DNA from: Owenia fusiformis
Lineage: Eukaryota; Annelida; Polychaeta; Sabellida; Oweniidae
NCBI GenBank assembly: GCA_903813345.2
Contig: CAIIXF020000002.1
Span: 5,804,001-5,868,000, forward strand
DNA: 64,000 bases
Direction: 5' to 3'
In this document: piece by piece, positions 57,901-64,000 of the stretch
Layout of the letters: every line of letters begins with the position of its first letter
Numbering within the stretch: the first letter of the stretch is position 1
The notes under the pieces: generated by a model
Databases searched by the model: none
The model's input: only the letters and a program-made list of their open reading frames with translations
Told to the model about the DNA's origin: nothing
Made by a program: the position numbers and the translations under genes

Positions 57901-60665
57901 ATCCATATTCCATCACGACCATCAATAACCTATTTATTTCATAATATTTTTTTTCAATTTTTGTATGTCATCATCCAATGATTGTGACATAAAATTATAC
58001 AATTTATCATATAACATTTTCAACTTTTATTATCAAGTTTTACTTAAAAATATAAATAATTTATAACAATTAAATGGCTCATAATATGGCAAAATAAACA
58101 CAATATCATGAATAACTACAAAAAATATACAAAAGCTATTAATGACTTCAAAAACTACTTCCTGTAGAGATGTGCTAGACGAGAAGCGTAAAACTCAAGA
58201 GAAATTACCGGGAATATTTCTGATACGGGATCTGATACGGGATTTTTGCTGATACGGGATCCAATACGGGATCTGATACGGGATTTTGGCTGATACGGGA
58301 TCTGATACGGGATTTTTCAAATAACACTTTTATTCCCTGTTATTTTCCCAGGGAAAACATGTTATTATGGAATAAATAATAAATATTTCTCATTTCTTTT
58401 AAATTAGTCCTTTTTGTACTACATCTCTCACACAAAAAACTTTCTCCATACCCCTTTATCTTTTCCTCCTGCTCCACCATTATTCTTTTCCCCTCCCCAC
58501 GACCATTTTTCTTTCGTGCTTCTTACCATCGTTCTTGCTTTAATCAAGGACGTCTATCTTATTCACAACTTAAACGCCCTATCTCCCTTAGTTAATGCCT
58601 CAGTCACATTATCTATAGCAGCCGAACGGTGACCGTAGCTTCCCAAAATCGAGCGAAAATATATAGCATGGGAAAACAACAGTACGATGTAAATTTTGTA
58701 TCGATTTTGTGAAGCTACGGTCGCCGTACGGCCCCCTGTAGAGCAAATGAGACTAAGCTGAAATCAACAGCACTTTCCTTTCTTTAATATATAACGTTCC
58801 TCTACCAATCCGTTCTGTATTAAAAGAGGTCGAAATATTCATTCAAAAATTAGGTATTTTCTCTAGAACTGTATACATACTGTTTGAACTGTGTAGGAAC
58901 TTAGACAAGGCTTCGAGGATGAGGCAACTAGAACAGGGCGTTCGCGTCTCATTGTCAGCGCCGCTGTTGGGGCTGGGAAATATGCAGCGGATACATCGTA
59001 CGAAATAGAGAGAATTTCAGAGTAAGCGAACCAGCATACGAGTGGTGGTTCAAAAGTAGTGGGAAAAGATTATATTTATCAGAAAATGCTCAACCGCGCT
59101 TGGTAGTAAAACGAGGAGATTGAAATGCAACTAAATATAATTGGATGAGCAATGGTAATATAAATCTCCACGCTTGTTATTTAGCCTACTCTAGCTACAC
59201 TTTTGTCCACTACTTTTGAATCACCCCTCGTATCTTTTATGACTCCTTATTCATCGAACCTAGTAGTTAAAAAGTGTTCTAATGTCAAATAGTTCAATAT
59301 TCTTTACCACTCTTGATTTAACTTAAATATCTTAAACATACATGCCCTTTTTATTACTATACTAGTAATATGCAATTTAGGTACTTAGACGATATATTCT
59401 TGATGTTGTATGACATGCAACCGACTGGCTACAAATACACGGGACATCATAGTCCGCTATATGCAAACCCTGTTATAGGAGACGCTTCTAAAGACAATAA
59501 CGTTGTAAGTAAAAAACTTAACATTCATGAATTCTTACATTTGGGGATTTTCTTGCAATCAAAAGTGAGTCATACTGGCATCGGTCGCATGACCTTCATT
59601 TTGTATGGAAAGTCAATTCTGTAACGCAATGCTCAAAAAACTAAATTATATTGACTTTCTCCGAACATTTGCCAAATTTTGGATCCTCGCTACGCCCCTG
59701 CTCTAGACATCGACTCTGATCATATTCCTCACACGAAACAGATTTAAGTGATGTCTTGGGATCTGCGTTCGTAATACGATAAATATATGTAAAATTGCAG
59801 AATTTTTCTGTGAACTACTGGGTTGCCAATGGCGCCGATCCCCGGAAGTTGATAGTAGGAATGCCCACATTTGGCAGAACGATGAATCTGACGTTTACAG
59901 AAAATCATGCGGTTGGCGCGTGTTCAAATGGACGTGGAGCATCCGCCCCTGGAACAAGAGAGGATGGATACATAGCATATCATGAGGTAGCCTAAGTTAT
60001 TTTGAGGTTGCTTTCAATCCAGTGTCGACCTAAGCACATCTCCGTCTCAAAAACGGTGACATATTGTTAAAGTCTCCAAGTTTTTTTTGTGAGTGGTGTT
60101 CACTCTGTTCAGTGGTTCGCGTTCGATGATAGATGACAGGTAGTGACAATTTGAATGTTAGTGCCTTGTTTGATACTAGAATATAGTAACTTCCCCTATT
60201 GTAAAGATTGGAATTGAATTTCCAGATTTGTAGTCTCTTAGAAGATGGAGCTATTGAATACTGGGATCCCTTCCAGCAAGTTCCCTTCTCTGTGCATATC
60301 CCCTCGAGTAGGTGGGTGGGATACGATAACACAAGGAGTCTAAGGATAAAGGTATAGTCGCATGAAATGAATTCGATAATGCATCATGTATGTGTATACC
60401 AACAAAGTTCCATACAGAAACATATGATAATTTTCTTCAAACCTAAAATGACTGACTTGTATAACTTTGGAGATGAACCCATTTTGAAAAAAAGTATACT
60501 TTCAGAAAATTGTTTTTGCAGGTGGAATGGTTAAAACGAAGTGGATTTGGTGGAGCCATGGTGTGGGCACTTGCGCTAGATGATTTCTCTAATGTTTGCA
60601 GCTTACATACCGGGCGCTTCCCGCTCATGAACGCAATCAAAGACGCTCTCTTGGGTATAAACTAG
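54917..60665 (+). CDS. GH18 chitinase-like protein, type II membrane form (10 exons, 442 aa)
   Basis: Glycoside hydrolase family 18, expected to cleave chitin or related N-acetylglucosamine polymers. Exons: 54917-55115, 55534-55597, 56704-56811, 57306-57451, 57571-57677, 58897-59021, 59381-59504, 59801-59986, 60226-60351, 60522-60665; phases all agree. The N-terminus is [12 protein letters not shown] followed by about 24 hydrophobic residues (type II anchor, no cleavage site) and a Ser/Thr/Gly-rich stem. The catalytic domain follows: [42 protein letters not shown] (DxxDxDxE with Glu acid/base), [18 protein letters not shown], and [13 protein letters not shown] at the end. Catalytic residues are present, so activity is plausible. 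MLYDMQ replaces the commoner MTYDLHG, which touches the substrate cleft. No C-terminal chitin-binding domain. The first donor (GTATTT) is weak. Confidence 0.88.
55622..55701. mobile_element. 80-bp MITE with TA target site
   Basis: CAGGGTATACCAAAAGTGTT and CCATTTTGGTACACCCTG, both beside TA. Mariner-type terminus akin to the one at 25935. It lies just after the chitinase exon 55534-55597. Confidence 0.8.
55850..55990. mobile_element. Near-perfect foldback, about 60-bp arms
   Basis: GTTATGCACTGGGAGGTTTT through GATACAGGGAATATCC and GATATACAATATATCTTCCC is mirrored by GGGAAGATATATTGTATATC through GGATATTTCCTGTATC and ACCGACCGTGCATAAC. Loop of some 20 bases. Confidence 0.85.
55994..56450. repeat. 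Inverted pair enclosing T-rich low complexity
   Basis: GTATTCCATACCTGATTAGG then TTT near 55997 is answered by AAACCTCATCAGGTATGGAA then TAC near 56428. The middle is TTTTTTTCAAA-type sequence (56040-56310) and GAGCGGGACATACGA direct repeats (56317 and 56355). Confidence 0.6.
56515..56645. mobile_element. MITE family D, copy 2
   Basis: TGGTCAACTGATTTTAACAT then GAATAG and AGTCGGCAGTTGAATCCGCG then AATGC match the copies at 30129 and 61018. Only the right half is clear. Confidence 0.5.
57751..57932. mobile_element. Foldback element, about 80-bp arms
   Basis: AGGTTATTTAATGGGAAGGA then TGGAATATGGATTTATTCC-like text, with AAATATGATATTGGCC, is mirrored by GGCCAATATCATATTTTCTC then AAGGAATAAATCCATATTCC. 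In the intron after the catalytic-motif exon of the chitinase. Confidence 0.85.
58220..58317. repeat. Tandem TGATACGGGAT array
   Basis: Seven copies of GATACGGGAT (one reads AATACGGGAT), some separated by TTTTTGC or TTTTGGC. Probably grew within an adjacent MITE. Confidence 0.85.
58623..58730. mobile_element. MITE family G, CCGTAGCTTC termini
   Basis: CGAACGGTGACCGTAGCTTC then CCAAAATCGA is inverted at TCGATTTTGTGAAGCTACGG then TCGCCGTACG. A second copy lies at 63268-63428. Confidence 0.75.
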
Positions 60666-60782
60666 ACATTGGGGGTGTGCTTTGGATCGAGGAGTTGGTT
60701 TACAAAGAGTTTAAAATAGGAATTGAATTAAAAGAGACTTGTAGCTGATACTTGAATTTGGTCCTACAAAAATATATTGTAA

Positions 60783-60955
60783 TACAGTAAAACCTGACTT
60801 AGTGAAAACCTCTCTCTAGTGAACACCTGCCTCTAGTGGACACTATTCCTCCGCACGTACATTCTCTACTGACTTCTGTATAAATTGCCCTCTCTATCAA
60901 AACCGAATGTTTTTTCTCTGCAAACAATTTTTCGATATATACAGGTTTTACTGTA
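60783..60955. mobile_element. MITE, ACAGTAAAACCTG family, best copy
   Basis: ACAGTAAAACCTGACTTAGT and ACAGGTTTTACTGT as ends; interior CTCTCTAGTGAACACCTGCC and CGATATATACAGG shared with 3193-3342. Confidence 0.8.
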
Positions 60956-61017
60956 ATGCTTTATTCATTGAATTCTAAGGAAACTGCAGTAAAACGGACA
61001 TGTCACATAAATATGAC

Positions 61018-61214
61018 TTAGCTTGTATTCGCAAATGCAACTAACGCCTGTCGGCTACCGGATTAAACTACTATTTTATGACAAACTCATTTAGATATGA
61101 ATGAAATAGTGGCAGTTACCTTTTATATTTAAATGGGGTACCCACAAAATAGAAGGCCTAGGTTAATCCGGTAGCCGACTGGCGTTATTTGCATTAGCAA
61201 ATTTATACAAGCTT
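61018..61214. mobile_element. MITE family D, copy 3 (most complete)
   Basis: TTAGCTTGTATTCGCAAATG then CAACTAACGCCTGTCGGCTA at the left; TAGCCGACTGGCGTTATTTG then CATTAGCAAATTTATACAAG at the right. Arms of roughly 60 bases. Confidence 0.8.
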
Positions 61215-61219
61215 AGCTC

Positions 61220-61960
61220 AAATATACTGCAAATACTCGATGCCTTAAAATGTAATGCTCATACTGTAACATAGGAAATTAAAAATATAATAAATGTACA
61301 GATTTCAATATTATTAACATAATACTTAGCTAGATGTGTTTAATGTTGTTATTAAGTATATCTATTGATAGCAGGACTATCTATGATACACTTTTTGAAT
61401 ATATATTGCATATTGAATAATGTTTTGAGTATTTAGTTTTGTATTTTGATTAAAGTATTGATCCAAGCTCCTGAACTCAAGTAACCAGTCTGGGTAGCTG
61501 GAACATGCCCAGTACTAAATGAAGTCTTGATTCAAGACCCCCTAGACCCCCCCCCCAGACACAGTGACATTATTGAGGCAAGACGAAACAAAATAGAAAT
61601 CTCGCATTCTTTAGTTTTCACTGTACCTCTTCCACTTTTGAAACGCCCCCTCCCCTGCCCGTTAATTAGTATTATGAAGAAATTAAGAAGTTAAAAAGCT
61701 TGATGCAAGGCAACACACTGTTATCAGTACAGTATTTTCTCTTCTGTCTGTGGACTTCGAGTCCATGATAACAGCGATGAAACTGGAGTTAAAATGGGAA
61801 GAATATTAATTAAGACCACTGGCGTAGGATTTGGTGAAAAGAGGTTTACCTTCATTCCATTTGACTTTTTTTATTAAAGGCAGAATCTGATCTATAGGGG
61901 GTGACAAAATTACAAGCAACATGTATAATTGACCTACCAATCTATTCCTTACACTATCAA
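61220..61960. other. No recognised gene
   Basis: AT-rich 3' flank of the chitinase gene with a C run at 61549-61556. AATAAA near 61289 may serve as a distal polyadenylation signal; none was seen closer to the stop. Confidence 0.35.
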
Positions 61961-61964
61961 ATAC

Positions 61965-62215
61965 AATATCTCCGAAAAGATTCACAATATGTTATAAATT
62001 GGTGAAGTTATTAATGATTCAAATTGCAAAAATGGGTCAAAAATGTTTAAATTCTCCCAAATAATAAGAATGGTAACCATTCTTATAGAAAAAATAGTAC
62101 ATTATTGTAAAAATCTTAAATTTTCCTGGAATAAAGTATGCACTTTTGTGATTTTTAGAAAATAGACATGACAAGGAATGACATGAGCCAAAAATATTCT
62201 AAAACTGAAACAATT
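61965..62215. mobile_element. Dispersed repeat family A, copy 2
   Basis: Collinear with 20511-20760: GAATGGTAACCATTCT, TTTTTAGAAAATAGACATGA then CAAGGAATGA, AAAATATTCTAAAACTGAAA. Same strand orientation. Confidence 0.8.
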
Positions 62216-62369
62216 TTTTGTTTAGCCTGCTCGCTATATCTGATTCTCTCTTTAATTTCTAAGGACATGTACTCATTCCCTTTTCTTTCACGCTATTCAG
62301 TTAGCCATAAAAACGATGAATTACAATACACGGCCGTCGATGGCCTCCTAATGAGGACTCGTTGCAAGA

Positions 62370-62810
62370 CTAATAACGCAAATGCGAGTAGGTAGTTACC
62401 AGTTTCACCACCAGGTGGCTCGCTCGGGTCAGATAACATGGCGGGTATAGTAGAACGTTCCCTTTACATTAAATTACATCTGTTTTAGTGGTTCAATTTT
62501 CATATAGCCCTTATGTATCGAATAGTTATGCAAATTCAAGTATGTCCAGTAAAATAAAATGTTCTATGTCCAATACAAGAAAAGATATTTCACTTTTTGT
62601 GATTAGTTTAATATGGGGTCTATGGGGAATCAACCCGAACTAGAAGTCACATTTTCCAAAAAAGATTACATTTTCAAAGTTGATCAATAATTTTCGAAAC
62701 CATATTTTTAGATGTATTTTTACATGTAGATTTCAAATATGACATCACGTTGACTGAATTTTGAATATTTAATGACGCAAATCAAGATCATTTCTACTCG
62801 CATCTAGTCT
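62370..62810. mobile_element. Dispersed repeat family B, copy 2 (CTCF-like core)
   Basis: AACGCAAATGCGAGTAGGTA at the left and TTTCTACTCGCATCTAG at the right look like inverted ends. CACCACCAGGTGGCTCG lies at 62406-62422. Otherwise collinear with 33140-33450. Confidence 0.8.
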
Positions 62811-62814
62811 ATTG

Positions 62815-64000
62815 AATTGCTTTATTGAGGGCGGTTAGGTTTGATGCAAGATCATGTATAAGGGAAGTTTAAGGAATTTCTGCATAAATGCAATGTTGCC
62901 ATTCTGGCAGAGGATTGAATTTATTAGCATTGGAAAGGAAAAAACGTTTTTCTGGATTTCGAGGAGATCACAGCTAGTAGCTTCAAATTTTTGAGATTTG
63001 CCTTCCCTCTATTCATTTTCCAGGTGAGCAAATATATACTTTGCCCCTCCCCGTCTACTCCCCCTTATTTTGGCTCCCTCTTTTTAAGGAAGCTTCACTG
63101 CATATAAACATTGACTGAGATCCTTGGCGCATCCCGGGGGGGGGGGGGGTTCTGGTATGACAATGCCACATATACGACTTCTGAGGTCGGAAATGGTCGG
63201 ATTGTCCCACTTTCTGGGAACATAATGCGTATGGAAGATACGGTAAAAGCCTCACATTTGCTCAACGGCGGCCGTAGCTTCTCTTAATCTATCGTACAGC
63301 TCATTCTTATATTTTATGCACGGGGAGTAAGTGTAAGTCATCCATTCTCTAGGCTACAGAATATAAGAGGGAAGTATGACTTACTCGTTTTTAAGCTGCA
63401 TGGGTCTCGATTTTGGGAAGCTACGGCAGATCCCGGGGGGTTCACTGAATATAACTTTTGGCTGGAGTCTGGGCTGAACCCTCAGATATCAACCAATGTA
63501 AATAATGTATTATTATTTTAGTTTTCCTTAATTTTGAGTTTAGTTAAAATGTTAAATTGTAATCTTCATTTAATGGAGGAAATAAAGAATATCACAATAC
63601 AATACAATACAATACATACCAACCAAAATTCATCCAAAAGCCCGGTACCAACTGGCTAAATATAGGGCCGCCATACCAAATGTCCAGATATAAAGTCAAA
63701 TGCCATACTAAATATCTAAATATAGGACAAATGTCATAAATGTCCAAAGTAGAAAAATATTCAAACGGAAGAAGGCCCTGAGAAGAACAGATCTAAGGAA
63801 AACTATCCAAAACACTCAAATTAAGGATATATGTAACTACTAGACAGAATACCATACCACAAGTGTGAAGTAACATATTTTCCACGATCATCATTTTCAT
63901 TTCAGAAAGTGGAAAAATCTGACCTCTGCCATACCTCGTGCCATAAATTTTGGGGCGGCATTCTCATACCAGATCCGTAAAATGGGTCCAAGTGTTACCA
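62815..64000. other. Right end of window without a recognised gene
   Basis: Contains a 14-G run at 63137-63150, MITE family G copy 2 (63268-63428), and an (AATAC)n tail after AATAAAGAATATCACAATAC near 63580-63615, perhaps the 3' end of a retroposon. The last 380 bases hold repeats of CATACCAAATGTCC / AAATATAGGRC. Confidence 0.45.
63268..63428. mobile_element. MITE family G, copy 2
   Basis: GCGGCCGTAGCTTCTC at the left and GATTTTGGGAAGCTACGGCA at the right are inverted. The interior contains two GTAAGTCAT / ATGACTTAC words, themselves inverted. Confidence 0.65.

Noticed and set aside
58414-58632. 72-codon plus-strand frame
   Set aside because: Pyrimidine-rich intron DNA of the chitinase gene overlapping a MITE; no splice sites.

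Overview
The window reads as nuclear DNA of an animal, most likely a marine invertebrate. Genes are split by GT-AG introns, the sequence is AT-rich, and the spaces are filled with short inverted-repeat transposons, minisatellites and mononucleotide tracts. I cannot name the species. Nothing prokaryotic or viral was recognised. Exons below were read by hand from frame, splice signals and recalled family sequence; no alignment was run.

Left part (1-17,000, minus strand): the 5' half of WDR19/IFT144, an IFT-A subunit of cilia. Fifteen coding exons from the ATG at 16855 down to 608 join in phase into 566 codons; the rest lies beyond the left edge. The introns hold MITEs, two minisatellites and G-tract arrays. 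One exon has a 95-bp tandem partial copy, and a possible alternative first exon with an X-box-like site lies at 14126-14209.

Middle (17,000-32,000): mostly repeats and weak gene traces (an unidentified minus-strand exon at 20127-20315, promoter-like sites near 23610 and 24060-24130, a tRNA-like SINE). The one clear gene is an intronless minus-strand GT11 alpha-1,2-fucosyltransferase-like gene at 27432-28649.

Right part (32,000-48,500, plus strand): two tandem paralogues encoding secreted ZP-domain proteins (409 and 404 aa). Each has nine coding exons with the same phases, a conserved RRKR cleavage site and a short hydrophobic tail. Intron 3 of the second gene is swollen by a 459-bp direct repeat that looks identical in both copies, flanking a more diverged repeat pair and a degenerate CCCTAA (telomere-like) array.

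Far right (50,700-60,700, plus strand): a GH18 chitinase-like gene with an intact [10 protein letters not shown] motif. Two different 5' exon sets end in the same phase before the shared catalytic exons: one gives a signal peptide plus a six-cysteine module, the other a type II membrane anchor. A decayed mariner lies between them. From 60,670 to the end I see only repeats.

The fucosyltransferase, ZP proteins and chitinase all belong to families that act on glycans or extracellular coats, but nothing in the sequence shows that they work together. I found no clearly new system. The best leads are the chitinase 5' exons, the ZP pair, the identical direct repeats and the WDR19 exon events.
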